Below are positions 1-9,604 of a stretch of DNA of 59,951 bases, in pieces. The notes beneath the pieces were generated by a model that saw only the letters and a list, made by a program, of their open reading frames with translations, searched no databases and had not been told where the DNA came from. The first letter of the stretch is position 1. Each line of letters starts with the position of its first letter. Origin of the DNA: a virus; the IMG/VR virus record IMGVR_UViG_3300030104_001479, positions 1 to 59,951 of that record, one strand, 5' to 3'. Made by a program: the position numbers and the translations under genes.

Positions 1-194
1 CAGGAAGCGGATATTCAGCAGGCGGCGGGACTCTTACTAATGTAACGCCTACATCAAGTAGCACCACAGCTTTTACGGACTTTGATGATCTAACTTTCAG
101 CACAGCGACCATAACAGCTAGAGGCGCACTTATTTATAATGATACTGCTGCTGGCGACCCTAGTATTGTTGTATTAGATTTTGGTGGTGATAAG
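1..194. repeat. Left copy of imperfect terminal direct repeat
   Basis: Positions 1-194 match 59758-59951 with five substitutions and no indel. Both copies sit in the same reading frame of the same structural gene. Four changes are synonymous (Thr, Ala, Leu and Asp codons) and one is Ile to Val. The simplest reading is a circular or circularly permuted genome cut inside this gene, the two ends coming from slightly different population variants. A true tandem gene duplication cannot be excluded from the window alone. Confidence 0.95.
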
Positions 195-269
195 ACATCT
201 ACTGCTGGTGATTTTAAAATTGTTATGCCTACGGCGGATGCTTCAAATGCGTTGATTAGGATTGCTTAA
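1..269 (+). CDS. Virion structural protein, C-terminal part (split by window edge)
   Basis: The reading frame enters at base 3 and runs to a TAA at 267-269. It is the continuation of the gene that starts at 59592, and the two overlap by 194 bases. Joined, they give a product of roughly 145 residues rich in Thr, Ser, Ala and Gly, ending in NALIRIA. The stop overlaps the next start (TAATG). The Thr/Ser-rich, beta-type composition and the place among tail genes suggest a small virion or tail protein; the exact role is unknown. Confidence 0.85.
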   Translation, partial: GSGYSAGGGTLTNVTPTSSSTTAFTDFDDLTFSTATITARGALIYNDTAAGDPSIVVLDFGGDKTSTAGDFKIVMPTADASNALIRIA

Positions 270-994
270 TGTCTGGGGTTGGTTGGGGTCGCGCCGCATG
301 GGGTGATGGAACATGGGGTGAAGACACAACCGCCACCATTGTAATTGGAGGATGGGGTCGAGGCGCTTGGGGTGACGGCGCTTGGGGAGAATCTCTAGGA
401 CTTCAAGCGACAGGTCAGGTAGGAACAGTTTCTGCTGGGATTGTCGCTGGAGCAACAGTCAACGTAACTGGAGTTGCCGCTACTGGAGTGGTTGGTTCAG
501 CCAATGTTCTAGCTCCGGGGGAAGTGGCGGTAAGTAGTGTTGTAGCTACTGGGCAAGTAGGCAGCGTTACTGTACATCACAACGCTCAAATCTCGGCAAC
601 GGGAGTAGAGGCTACAGGAGAAGTTGGTAGCGCAGGAGTTTTAGAACAAACGGGAGTTTTTCCCACAGGTGTTTCGGGTACTGCTGAGCTGGGAACTTCG
701 TTTAGTGTTATCGCTCCCGCTAATGTTTCACCAACAGGATTGCAAGCGACAGGCGTACTTAATGGCGTTACTGTTGACTTGTTAATAGAAATACCTGTTA
801 CTGGCTTATCAGCCACATCAGAGATTGGTACGGCTTTTGTTGTAGAGGCTGCAACCAATGTATATCCGACAGGATTAAGTGCAACAGGTGAGGTAGGTAG
901 AGTCCTCGTCTGGCAAAACATTGATCCTTCGCAAAATCCTAACTGGATTAATATGACTCCTTCTCAAACACCAAATTGGACAAGCATCCCTTGA
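269..994 (+). CDS. Repeat-rich tail/fiber protein
   Basis: A 241-residue protein. Its N-terminus has two Trp/Gly-rich blocks (GWGRAAWGDGTWGE and GGWGRGAWGDGAWGES). The rest, about residues 45-215, is built of about seven copies of a roughly 25-residue unit with core ATGxVGxxxV, which suggests stacked beta structure. The C-terminus (NPNWINMTPSQTPNW) is Trp/Asn/Pro-rich. The same ATGxVG-type unit appears once or twice in the protein at 57052-58209, so the two probably share ancestry or partner. Gene starts by TAATG overlap with the upstream gene, so translation is likely coupled. Probably an exposed tail or fiber component; no enzymatic motif seen. Confidence 0.8.
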   Translation: MSGVGWGRAAWGDGTWGEDTTATIVIGGWGRGAWGDGAWGESLGLQATGQVGTVSAGIVAGATVNVTGVAATGVVGSANVLAPGEVAVSSVVATGQVGSVTVHHNAQISATGVEATGEVGSAGVLEQTGVFPTGVSGTAELGTSFSVIAPANVSPTGLQATGVLNGVTVDLLIEIPVTGLSATSEIGTAFVVEAATNVYPTGLSATGEVGRVLVWQNIDPSQNPNWINMTPSQTPNWTSIP

Positions 995-1011
995 TAACTT
1001 GAGGTAATGAA

Positions 1012-2001
1012 ATGGCAACTTACGCAAATGATTTAAGACTAAAAGAAATAGCGACAGGTGATGAAAGCGGAACGTGGGGTACATCTACCAACACGAACCT
1101 TTCGTTAGTGGCTGATGCTTTTAGTTATGGAACAAAGCAGATGGCTGCTGATTCCAATGAAACCTTTACGATGGCTGACGCTACGGCTGATCCTACCCGC
1201 TCCTTGTTTTTAAAGATTACTTCTGCGGTTTCTTTAACCACAACAAGAGAAGTTACTCTTGGCCCTAATACGGTATCCAAGGTCTGGATGATTGAGAACT
1301 CTACCACTGGCGGTCAGAGTATTACGATCAAGCAGGGTTCTGGTGGTACAGTAACGATTGCTAACGGCTCTAAAGCTTATGTCTATGCAGACGGAGCTGG
1401 CGCAGGAGCAGCAGTTATTGATGCTAACTTTACAGAAACTGGTGGAGGTACTGTTACTTCTATAGATGTTTCTGGAGGAACTACTGGGTTAACTTATAGT
1501 GGTGGCCCAATAACTTCTAGCGGAACCATCACTATGGCTGGAACCCTAGCGACTGCTAATGGAGGAACAGGTTCTACCGCGACTGCTTATTGTAACTTAG
1601 CTTCAAACGTCACAGGAACATTACCTACGGCTAACGGTGGTACAGGATCAACAGCAGTTCAGTATTGTGATCTTACTGCTAACGTGACAGGAGTATTACC
1701 TTTTGCTAACGGTGGTTCTGGCGCGATAACTCCTTTGTTGAAAGGAGTTAGTTACTCTGCGGTCAATAGAGATTACATCATAGCTACAGCGGGAGGAATT
1801 ACGATCACCTTGCCTTCTGGTCCATCGGCTGGAGATACCATTACAATTAAGGATGGAACTGGAGCTGCTGCAACTACAAGTTTTACTGTAGCCAGAAACG
1901 GTAGCAACATAGCCAGTTCAGCTACTGATCTGACGTTTGATAAAAACTTTACCGAAATTGTTATGACCTACATCGATGGAACCATTGGTTGGAGCGTATA
2001 A
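1012..2001 (+). CDS. Tail fiber-like protein
   Basis: A 329-residue protein opening with MATYANDLRLKEI and GTWGTSTNTNLSLVADAFSY, an N-terminus I recognise from many marine phage tail fiber proteins. The middle (about 180-245) carries three ANGGTGS/ANGGSG loops alternating with NVTGTLP-type strands, a repeat typical of trimeric fibers. The C-terminal half is Thr/Ser/Gly-rich beta sequence. A ribosome-binding site (GAGGTAATGAA context) precedes the ATG at 1012. The stop at 2001 abuts the ATG of the next gene at 2002. Likely role: a structural or adaptor fiber; receptor specificity cannot be judged. Confidence 0.85.
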   Translation: MATYANDLRLKEIATGDESGTWGTSTNTNLSLVADAFSYGTKQMAADSNETFTMADATADPTRSLFLKITSAVSLTTTREVTLGPNTVSKVWMIENSTTGGQSITIKQGSGGTVTIANGSKAYVYADGAGAGAAVIDANFTETGGGTVTSIDVSGGTTGLTYSGGPITSSGTITMAGTLATANGGTGSTATAYCNLASNVTGTLPTANGGTGSTAVQYCDLTANVTGVLPFANGGSGAITPLLKGVSYSAVNRDYIIATAGGITITLPSGPSAGDTITIKDGTGAAATTSFTVARNGSNIASSATDLTFDKNFTEIVMTYIDGTIGWSV

Positions 2002-4284
2002 ATGACTAATTTAGCCGATCTGCTGCCCGCAGGTGGCGGTCAAAACAACACAGACTTTGTAGCCGATGGCAATATCAGTTCTGGTGCGCCTGTCATTCTT
2101 ACGGCGGCGGGGAAGGCTGCGGCGGTTAGTGAAAGTAGTATTTCAGCTTCATTAGGAACCCCTGTTAATTTTTATGCCGCTAGTACACAACACACGTCAA
2201 CAGCTTTCGATAGTACAAATAACAAAGTGGTTGTTGCCTATAGAAATGGGTTAAATGGTTGGTTATACGCAGTAGTTGGGACTGTTTCGGGTTCGGCTAT
2301 AAGTTGGGGAACCCCTGTAGCTGTAAATTCTGGCACTACCGAAATTACTAATCAGTCGTGCGTTTTTGATTCTAGTCAAAGCAAAATTGTTATTGTTTAT
2401 AAAGACAACGCAGCCAGTGATATTGGAAATGCAATTGTTGGTGAAGTAAGTGGAACTTCAATTTCTTTTGGGTCGGAGGTTACTTTTAATAATGCAACTA
2501 CTGAGTATCCAATTGCTATTTATGACAGCAATGCTCAAAAAGTAGTTATTGCTTATCGAGATTCGGGTAATTCAAATTACGGCACAGCTATTGTAGGGAC
2601 AGTTTCTGGAACGTCTATTAGCTTCGGCTCTGAATCGGTTTTTTTGACTCAAACTACAGACCTTATTTCAGGTGCTTTTGACAGTTCTACAAATCAGATA
2701 GTCCTTTCGTATCGTGATTATGCAAGTTCATTGTATTACGGTAAGTCTATAGTAGGAGCAGTGAGTGGAACCTCTATTTCTTTCGGAAGTCAGACAACTT
2801 TTGAAAGTGCCACTATTGGTTATACAGCAACTGCTTACGACAGTGCTGCCAATAAAATAGTTGTAGCGTGTCAAGACGTAGGTAATTCGTATTACGGCAC
2901 TGCTATTGTGGGTACTGTTAGTGGAACTTCAATTTCTTTTGGTAGTCCTGTTGTTTTCAATGCCGCCAACCCTACAGAATATATTGGTGCTTGTTTTGAT
3001 GCCAATGTAGGGACTGTCACTTTTATTTTTACTGATGGTGCGGGAGGCAATTATTATCCTACCTACATAGTTGGTACAGTAAGTGGTAACTCTATTTCAT
3101 TTGCCACTAAAGCGACAGTAGCTACTAACAGTTATAGCGCGGGTAATTCTTGTGCTGTTGACACTACAAGCAATAAGGTGATTTTGGGTTACGCTCAACC
3201 GGGAGTGGCGGGGGCTGGAGCTGTTTTACAGCCTTCTGGCACAAGCTCAAACCTCACCTCAACCAACCTCTTAGGCATTGCCTCTGGAGCCATCAGCGAC
3301 ACAGCTACAGGCACTATAAACACTTGGGGTTCTAGGAACGAGGTGCAAACAGGTTTGACAATAGGCTCTGATTACTACGTTCAAACGGACGGACGAATAG
3401 AGGCAGGAGTAACAAATATCGCTTACGATATTTCCTCGGCAACTTATACACAAAATTTTTCGGTTTCCTCACAAAGCACTGATCCAGTAGGTTTGCTGTT
3501 TAGTCCTGACGGAACAAGTATGTATGTGGTAAGTGGTGTTTTTCCACCGGGAGCTAAAAACATCTTTCAATATGCCTTAACCACTGCTTTTGATATTAGC
3601 ACCGCATCGTTGTCTAAAGATTTTGATGCTTCTGGTGAAGACTCACAAGCAAGGGGAATACAATTTAATTTAGATGGGACTAAAATGTTTATTAACGGAG
3701 TAACGGGGGATGCTTATTATCAATATTCTCTGTCTTCAGCATATGACATATCAACAGGGTCTTATGATTCAGTAAGTTTTAGTCTCTCTTCTCAAGATGG
3801 CAATATGGAAGATGTTGTTTTTAATGCAGATGGGACTAAGTTTTATGGAGTTGGATTAAACACCTATGCGATTTACCAATACTCTTGCTCTTCAGCTTTT
3901 GATTTGTCCACAGCGTCTTACGACTCAGTAAGCTTTAGTATTTCTTCGCAAGATAACAGCCCAAGAGATTTATTTTTTAAGCCTGATGGCAGCAAAATGT
4001 GGTTATTAGGGAGGCAAAACAATTCGATTTATCAGTATAGCCTTTCCTCGGCCTTTGATTTGTCTACAGCCTCTTACGATTCAATTAGTTTTTCTGTTAG
4101 TTCAGAAGAAACTACATCGGGAGGGTTAGCTTTTAGTGCTAATGGTGAGAAATTCTACGTTTGCGGCGGGACAGGTGATGACGTTAATCAATACGCCACA
4201 ACGGCTAATTCTTTTTCAACGGATCACCTTATCGGCAAAGCCATTACAGCCACACAGATTAACATTAAGGACTATACAGGATGA
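2002..4284 (+). CDS. Tail beta-propeller paralog 1, chimeric
   Basis: A 760-residue protein, first of three tandem paralogs. The N-terminal anchor (MTNLADLLPAG...APVIL) is shared by all three. Residues about 50-410 hold roughly 50-residue repeats with cores such as VVIAYRD...YGTAIVGTVSGTSISFGS, which look like propeller blades. A linker module (LLGIASGAISDTATGTI, then SDYYVQTDGRI at about 455) is also shared. Unlike its paralogs it then carries, at about 473-736, five different blades (FSPDGTSMYV/IYQYSLSSAFDLSTASYDS type, YVTN/WD-like). The shared C-terminal tail (GKAITATQINI) follows. So a second propeller type is inserted into the end module. Probable tail spike or fiber; no catalytic residues recognised. 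Confidence 0.85.
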   Translation: MTNLADLLPAGGGQNNTDFVADGNISSGAPVILTAAGKAAAVSESSISASLGTPVNFYAASTQHTSTAFDSTNNKVVVAYRNGLNGWLYAVVGTVSGSAISWGTPVAVNSGTTEITNQSCVFDSSQSKIVIVYKDNAASDIGNAIVGEVSGTSISFGSEVTFNNATTEYPIAIYDSNAQKVVIAYRDSGNSNYGTAIVGTVSGTSISFGSESVFLTQTTDLISGAFDSSTNQIVLSYRDYASSLYYGKSIVGAVSGTSISFGSQTTFESATIGYTATAYDSAANKIVVACQDVGNSYYGTAIVGTVSGTSISFGSPVVFNAANPTEYIGACFDANVGTVTFIFTDGAGGNYYPTYIVGTVSGNSISFATKATVATNSYSAGNSCAVDTTSNKVILGYAQPGVAGAGAVLQPSGTSSNLTSTNLLGIASGAISDTATGTINTWGSRNEVQTGLTIGSDYYVQTDGRIEAGVTNIAYDISSATYTQNFSVSSQSTDPVGLLFSPDGTSMYVVSGVFPPGAKNIFQYALTTAFDISTASLSKDFDASGEDSQARGIQFNLDGTKMFINGVTGDAYYQYSLSSAYDISTGSYDSVSFSLSSQDGNMEDVVFNADGTKFYGVGLNTYAIYQYSCSSAFDLSTASYDSVSFSISSQDNSPRDLFFKPDGSKMWLLGRQNNSIYQYSLSSAFDLSTASYDSISFSVSSEETTSGGLAFSANGEKFYVCGGTGDDVNQYATTANSFSTDHLIGKAITATQINIKDYTG

Positions 4285-5771
4285 CGAATCTAAGCGATCT
4301 TTTTCCTGCGGGAGCGGGGAAGCAAGTAAGTTTCACGGCAAGTGGTAACGTCACCTCGTCAGGCAAGCCTGTTATCTTGAACAGTAATGGTACTGTGAGT
4401 GAGGTATCCCTAACTGCTTTTTCCAACGGGTCACCAACAGCTTTTTCAACCACAGCCAGTTTAGACGGCTACCCTGCTGCAACGTATGATCCTAACGCTG
4501 ATAGGATTGTTGTGATTTATCGAGATGCAAATGATGGGTATGTGGGAAAAGCAGTGGTAGGTCAAATAAGCGGTAACAGCGTGACCTATGGTACACCTAG
4601 CACTTTTTCTGGCAGTAATAGAATATACAACAATATGGTCTGCGCTTATTACCCAGCATTTCAAAAGATAGCGATTGTATACGCAGATATAGATAACAGC
4701 AGTTACATAAGTGGATTAACAGCAACAGTTGATCCTTCCGACAACAGTATTACTTTTGGAACAGTACAAGTTGGAATACTCGACACAGGAACTTGGAGTG
4801 GGCCAAAGAACCGACCTAGTTTGTCTTACGATACCGTAAACGATAAATTTTTATTGGCTTATATGAACACTGCGGGAAACGCTAGAGGTGTGATAATTGA
4901 TGGCACAGCCTTTACAAACTGGGGGACTCCAGCAAATATAGCCTCTGGCACAACGTGGGAATATGTAACAGCTACGTTTGATTCCAATGTAGGTAAATGG
5001 GTTATAGCAGCATCAGATGCGGGTAGTAATTTAGGTTATCTTTGGTTTGGTTCTGTATCAAGTTACACTTTCAGTGCTGCTAACCAAACTCAATTTTTAG
5101 CGTCACAACCAAAGTATATTAGCTTGGAATACATATCTTCCTTACAAAAATCAATTTTAGTTTACCAAGATGAAGGTAATTCTGACTACGGAACTTGTAA
5201 TATTGTTGACTCAAGCGCAGGGTCTAGCTTTACGATCGGAACAGCCACAACTTTTGCAACAACCGGAACGATTGATTATACAGGAGTTAATTATACTACT
5301 GGGGTTAAAGCACTCATAACCTATGAAGACGGTGGCAATTCAAACAAGGGAACTGCAAAAGAAGCGACTATAGATGCGTCAGGTAATTCTGTAACTTTTT
5401 CTTCTGCTTCAGTTTGGTCTACTTCAAGCGTAGATGTACTTTACCCTGTTTACGATCCTGACACCTCACAAGTTTATGTAAACTTCCTAGATGGAAACAA
5501 TTCTGGCAAAGGGTCTGGAATACTTTTAGCGCCAGCATCAACAAACGTCACTGCATCTAACTTCCTCGGCATATCAGACGCAGCCATTAGTAGCGCAGCC
5601 AGTGGGAACATCACAATCAAAGGCGGCATTGCAGCTACAGGTTTGAGTTCCTTGACTCCGGGCAGTGATTACTATGTCCAAGACGATGGGACAATAACGA
5701 CTGTGAGCAGTAGCGTCAAAGCGGGTAAAGCCCTGTCTGCCACAGCAATCAATTTGGAGTACACATCGTGA
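4281..5771 (+). CDS. Tail beta-propeller paralog 2, minimal form
   Basis: A 496-residue protein whose start overlaps the stop of paralog 1 (ATGA). It has the shared N-terminus (MTNLSDLFPAGAGK...KPVILNSNGTVSEVS), one set of blade-like repeats at about 50-410 with YDPNADRIVVIYRD-type cores, the linker (NFLGISDAAISSAASGNITI), then SDYYVQDDGTI directly followed by the end sequence GKALSATAINLEYTS. It thus shows the uninterrupted form of the C-terminal module that carries an insertion in paralog 1. Likely assembled into the same tail structure; partner and function are inferred from context only. Confidence 0.82.
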   Translation: MTNLSDLFPAGAGKQVSFTASGNVTSSGKPVILNSNGTVSEVSLTAFSNGSPTAFSTTASLDGYPAATYDPNADRIVVIYRDANDGYVGKAVVGQISGNSVTYGTPSTFSGSNRIYNNMVCAYYPAFQKIAIVYADIDNSSYISGLTATVDPSDNSITFGTVQVGILDTGTWSGPKNRPSLSYDTVNDKFLLAYMNTAGNARGVIIDGTAFTNWGTPANIASGTTWEYVTATFDSNVGKWVIAASDAGSNLGYLWFGSVSSYTFSAANQTQFLASQPKYISLEYISSLQKSILVYQDEGNSDYGTCNIVDSSAGSSFTIGTATTFATTGTIDYTGVNYTTGVKALITYEDGGNSNKGTAKEATIDASGNSVTFSSASVWSTSSVDVLYPVYDPDTSQVYVNFLDGNNSGKGSGILLAPASTNVTASNFLGISDAAISSAASGNITIKGGIAATGLSSLTPGSDYYVQDDGTITTVSSSVKAGKALSATAINLEYTS

Positions 5772-8434
5772 GCAATTTATCTGATCTACTCCCCGCAGGA
5801 GCGGCAGCAAAACAACTGACCTTTACTGACAGCGGCAGCGGAATATCTTCAAAAGCGCCAGTAGTGCTTAATAGCGATGGGACGGTGAGTGAGGTAAGTG
5901 GGTCTTCGTCCACAGTCGGAAGTGAAACTCAAGTTCAAGCTTCTGCACCTAATGGTGCGCCCCAAGTTTGTGCTACTACAGGCGGTCAAGCAGTTGCTTT
6001 TGTAGATGATTCTATAACTGGGGAAGCTTACGTCTTGACGGGAAGCGGATCAACTATTACTAAATCAACCTCTAGTTATCAATATTCAAGCTCCCTCGTT
6101 TATAGCATATCTTGCTGTTACGATTCTGCAAACGATAAAGTGGTTGTGGGTTGGATGAATTTTTCAAATCCGACAAGGGCGCAATGGATTCGTGTAGGAA
6201 CGGTGTCAGGGACAGGTGCGAGTGCCTCCATTAGTTGGGGAACAGCAGTTAATTTTGCTAATCCTACGACCTATACCGGGCAGAATAGAATGGTTTACGA
6301 CCCTGATACGGGTAATGTTTGTATAGCTTACTATAACAACACAACCTACCTAACAGCTACTTGTGGGACGGTTTCTGGAACAAATATAACAATGGGTACG
6401 CCTGTGGTATTGGCTTCTGTTAATGTTGCGTCTAGTAATTTAGTTTATGACCCTAGCGCAGACAGAGTTGTTTTTACTTATGAAAAAAATGCTACTACTT
6501 TTAACTCACGGGTAGGGCAGATGTCAGGTTCTGGAGCGACTGCTACGGTGACGCTAGGGACAGAGCAAACAATTTTAAGTGGTAATTTTGGCACAATATT
6601 TCCCGTCTATGACCCCGATAACGCTAAAGTTTGTGTAGCTTACATACCAAACTCTACTGGCGCTTTAGATGTGATTGTAGGCACTGTAGATGGAGCGGCT
6701 AACTCTATTACTTGGGGAACACCCGCGACTGTGCAAGCGGCTGTAGATAATCTTGAACCTGCGGCCAGTAGCATAGCTGCCACTTACGATGAGAATACAG
6801 ATAAAATGGTTGTTACTTGGAGGCAAAACCCTTCGCCCTATTATTCATATATGCAAGGGGTGACGATTACAGGCACTACGCCTAGTGCGGGTACGAATAC
6901 TGTTATAGCCTCGTATAGTTCGCAACTGAAAAACATCGATTATGATTCTACGTTGCAATTAAGTTACTGTGTTATCGATAACGATACCTCTAATACTATA
7001 CCTTCTTTGTTAATTGCTCCCTCCTCAACAAACCTTTCCGCTCAATCTTTCGTAGGCGTAGCCGACAGCGCAATATCAGCCAGTGCTGCGGGTAGTGTAA
7101 TAGTTCAAGGTGGTACGGTTAGTGGGCCTACTGCCGAGGTTGTGGTTGCGGAAAATGTAGGCTCTGACATTTTGTGGGGAGATCAATCACAAGCTAATTA
7201 CGGCCCTACTGCTGCTTATGGTAGCAATGATGTTTTAGTCGGTTATTCCATTAATGATGGCGCTACTTACGGAGCGCGAGTAGTTGCTGGAACGATAGGT
7301 AGTGGCACAATATCTTTCGGAACTAATTCTGTAATTAGCGCGGATGCTTCAGTAGAAGCTTTATATTTTGGAATTGCATATGACACCACTAACGACACCT
7401 ATATCGTTAGTTGGTTTGACCATCAGGATAGTAGCAAACTATATGCGGCAGTGGTTTCTCTTACAGGAAATTCAATTAGCTACGGAGGGACAACTGCAAT
7501 AGTAACTACAGCTAATGTTGGAAATGCTTCCACACTAAGCGCAGTTTATGATCCAGACACACAAAGAGTGATTTTTACTTATTGCAGTGCAGTAGACCTT
7601 TATGCCTATGCCGTGGTTTGCGAAGCTAGTAGCACCGCAATTACGACAGTAGGGACACCTGCAAAAATTGACAGTTCTTCAGCAAATAACGGATATGCTA
7701 ACCGAATTGCGGCTTGTTATGACCCGACTGAAGATAAAATTATAGCTACTTATTGTTACTACGGTGGAGGCGGCACTTATTACTTACGCGCTGCTGCGGG
7801 TACGGTGACAGGTGGAGTTAGCAATTCTATTTCTTGGGGTTCAAGCGTACCTGTTCTTTCTCAGGAGGGGAACTACATTTATATTGCTTATAACGCCACC
7901 GATCAGAGAGTCGTTTTTAATTATCAAGACGCTACGGGTACTGGTTATTTGACATCATCAGTTGCTAGTGTAAGCGGCACAACAATTACAGTAGGTGGAA
8001 CAACAAGCACAATAACCACTTTAAACGGTTTTTATCCATCAGTTGTCCACGATGCTACTGTGAATAAGATGGTAAGTTATTATAGAGCTACCTCAACTTA
8101 TGGTTATGTTTCTTCTGGGGCTATAGATACAGCAACGAACACAATAACATACAGCACACCTACCCAAGTTACGTTTAAAACAGCAAATTTTGCAAATGCT
8201 ATTTATGATCCAACTACAGGCAAATGTATTTTCTTTTCTGCGGGCGGGAGTGCTACTGATCAATCGTGTCATATATATACCACGGCGGGTACGTTAACAG
8301 GCCAACCTCTAACAATAGGGACTAAATACTACGTCACCACATCAGGAACTTTTTCAAGTTCAGCAGACACGCCAAGCGTCAATGCAGGATTAGCAATTTC
8401 AACAACATCATTACTTTTAAACGGAGACTCTTAG
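5768..8434 (+). CDS. Tail beta-propeller paralog 3, doubled form
   Basis: An 888-residue protein with a GTG start overlapping the stop of paralog 2 (GTGA). The N-terminus (MSNLSDLLPAGAAAK...APVVLNSDGTVSEVS) matches the other two. It has a first blade set at about 50-410, a linker module at about 419-450 (FVGVADSAISASAAGSVIV), and then a second blade set at about 460-840 of the same YDPxxxxVVF/IVSW type. A divergent end module (GTKYYVTTSGTF...GLAISTTSLLLNGDS) closes it. It looks like an internal doubling of the propeller unit. Probable tail spike or fiber. Confidence 0.82.
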   Translation: MSNLSDLLPAGAAAKQLTFTDSGSGISSKAPVVLNSDGTVSEVSGSSSTVGSETQVQASAPNGAPQVCATTGGQAVAFVDDSITGEAYVLTGSGSTITKSTSSYQYSSSLVYSISCCYDSANDKVVVGWMNFSNPTRAQWIRVGTVSGTGASASISWGTAVNFANPTTYTGQNRMVYDPDTGNVCIAYYNNTTYLTATCGTVSGTNITMGTPVVLASVNVASSNLVYDPSADRVVFTYEKNATTFNSRVGQMSGSGATATVTLGTEQTILSGNFGTIFPVYDPDNAKVCVAYIPNSTGALDVIVGTVDGAANSITWGTPATVQAAVDNLEPAASSIAATYDENTDKMVVTWRQNPSPYYSYMQGVTITGTTPSAGTNTVIASYSSQLKNIDYDSTLQLSYCVIDNDTSNTIPSLLIAPSSTNLSAQSFVGVADSAISASAAGSVIVQGGTVSGPTAEVVVAENVGSDILWGDQSQANYGPTAAYGSNDVLVGYSINDGATYGARVVAGTIGSGTISFGTNSVISADASVEALYFGIAYDTTNDTYIVSWFDHQDSSKLYAAVVSLTGNSISYGGTTAIVTTANVGNASTLSAVYDPDTQRVIFTYCSAVDLYAYAVVCEASSTAITTVGTPAKIDSSSANNGYANRIAACYDPTEDKIIATYCYYGGGGTYYLRAAAGTVTGGVSNSISWGSSVPVLSQEGNYIYIAYNATDQRVVFNYQDATGTGYLTSSVASVSGTTITVGGTTSTITTLNGFYPSVVHDATVNKMVSYYRATSTYGYVSSGAIDTATNTITYSTPTQVTFKTANFANAIYDPTTGKCIFFSAGGSATDQSCHIYTTAGTLTGQPLTIGTKYYVTTSGTFSSSADTPSVNAGLAISTTSLLLNGDS

Positions 8435-8435
8435 A

Positions 8436-8798
8436 ATGAGCCAGACTATTACACGAAATGACGGCAACGTAAGCGTTTATGTTTTTGACGACAGCGTTCA
8501 AGTCAATCTTTCAGCTACACCTAATGCCACTGTGCGTAACAATGGCGGCAACGATTTTGATATCGGTGACCTTAACGCAAGCAATGCCACTCTACACACG
8601 GGCGTAACTGCTCCAGATGGATGGGCAGGTGGTAAGCACACCTATGACGGCAGCTCTTGGGGTGATGTCAGCGGATGGGTTGATCCCGCAGCAGGAATGC
8701 TTGAGCAGGACAAAGTTCGCTACGCTGCTAACGCCACATACAGTTCTACTTTTACCGATGCAGTCCAAGCCGAAATAGATCGTATTAAAGCGTTGTAA
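8436..8798 (+). CDS. Small tail-associated hypothetical protein
   Basis: A 120-residue protein, one base after the stop of paralog 3. It contains a short beta-like first half and the segment HTYDGSSWGDVSGWVDP at about 68-84, followed by a helical C-terminus (DAVQAEIDRIKAL). I recognise the YDGxxW...GWVDP kind of sequence from phage tail-fiber neighbourhoods but can assign no function. Being co-linear with three tail proteins suggests a chaperone or small tail component. Confidence 0.7.
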   Translation: MSQTITRNDGNVSVYVFDDSVQVNLSATPNATVRNNGGNDFDIGDLNASNATLHTGVTAPDGWAGGKHTYDGSSWGDVSGWVDPAAGMLEQDKVRYAANATYSSTFTDAVQAEIDRIKAL

Positions 8799-8803
8799 AA
8801 GTT

Positions 8804-9604
8804 ATGAATGATGAGCGTTTTCTTTTAGAAACGGGGTGTAAGTATTCCACGCTTGCTTATGACGAAGAGGTTAAGAAAGGAATCAAGATAGAGTCAAGGT
8901 TGACATCGACTACCGCTTATGTGGTCAAGACAAAGACCTTAGATATTATTTGCTTTCGTGGCACACAACAGTTGGGAGATTGGTTGTTTAATATCTCAGC
9001 TATTCCTGTGCCTTATGCTGGTCGATTGTGTCATGGAGGATTTGTGGCTGCTCATGCGTCTGTGTGGAGAAAGATAAAGAAGCACATAGATTATGACAAG
9101 GACACGTTAATTTGCGGTCACAGTCTTGGTGGTGCTCTTGCTGAGTTGTCAGCAGCAAAGCTTCACAAGAAACACAGTCGTTTGAGTCTAGTTACTTTTG
9201 GAAAACCTAATACTTTCTTCAAAGGATTTAAGCGTCCCATGAATTTAGTAAAACAAGTTTCCTTGGTTTCTGGAAGCGATCTGGTAGCTAGGATACCTCG
9301 TTTGTGCTACGGAGCAAGCATTAGTCAGAAGATGATTTATTTTGCTAATAACGGCAAAGATATAATTAACCCATCGATTGAATTTAAAAAGAAAGACTTC
9401 TTGGATAACAAGGGTGAAGCTATATCAGATCATTTTATGCCGGGATACGAGATGCGGTTGTTTAATTTTATTGAGGCCGTGAGTAAAAAGAAACGACAAG
9501 CACAAACCTCAACCAAAAGTCGGGCTGCAAAGTCAGAGGACAGACTGACAAAGGAAGAACAGAGAGAGTTAAAGAAAATAATCGGGGAGGATATATATGA
9601 TTAG
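8804..9604 (+). CDS. Class 3 lipase-like alpha/beta hydrolase
   Basis: A 266-residue protein with the layout of a fungal-type (class 3) lipase. A strand-turn segment (IICFRGTQQLGDWLFN, 48-63) precedes HGGFVAAHASVW, then the nucleophile elbow GHSLGG with Ser107, a candidate acid Asp159 in SGSDLVARIP, and His210 in SDHFMPGY. The triad is complete. There is no signal peptide; residues 225-260 are a charged helical tail. It is the first gene of a block that continues with a lipoprotein, membrane proteins and a lysozyme, so it may act on host membrane lipids at lysis or on the cell surface at entry (inference). Esterase on other substrates is possible. Confidence 0.8.
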   Translation: MNDERFLLETGCKYSTLAYDEEVKKGIKIESRLTSTTAYVVKTKTLDIICFRGTQQLGDWLFNISAIPVPYAGRLCHGGFVAAHASVWRKIKKHIDYDKDTLICGHSLGGALAELSAAKLHKKHSRLSLVTFGKPNTFFKGFKRPMNLVKQVSLVSGSDLVARIPRLCYGASISQKMIYFANNGKDIINPSIEFKKKDFLDNKGEAISDHFMPGYEMRLFNFIEAVSKKKRQAQTSTKSRAAKSEDRLTKEEQRELKKIIGEDIYD

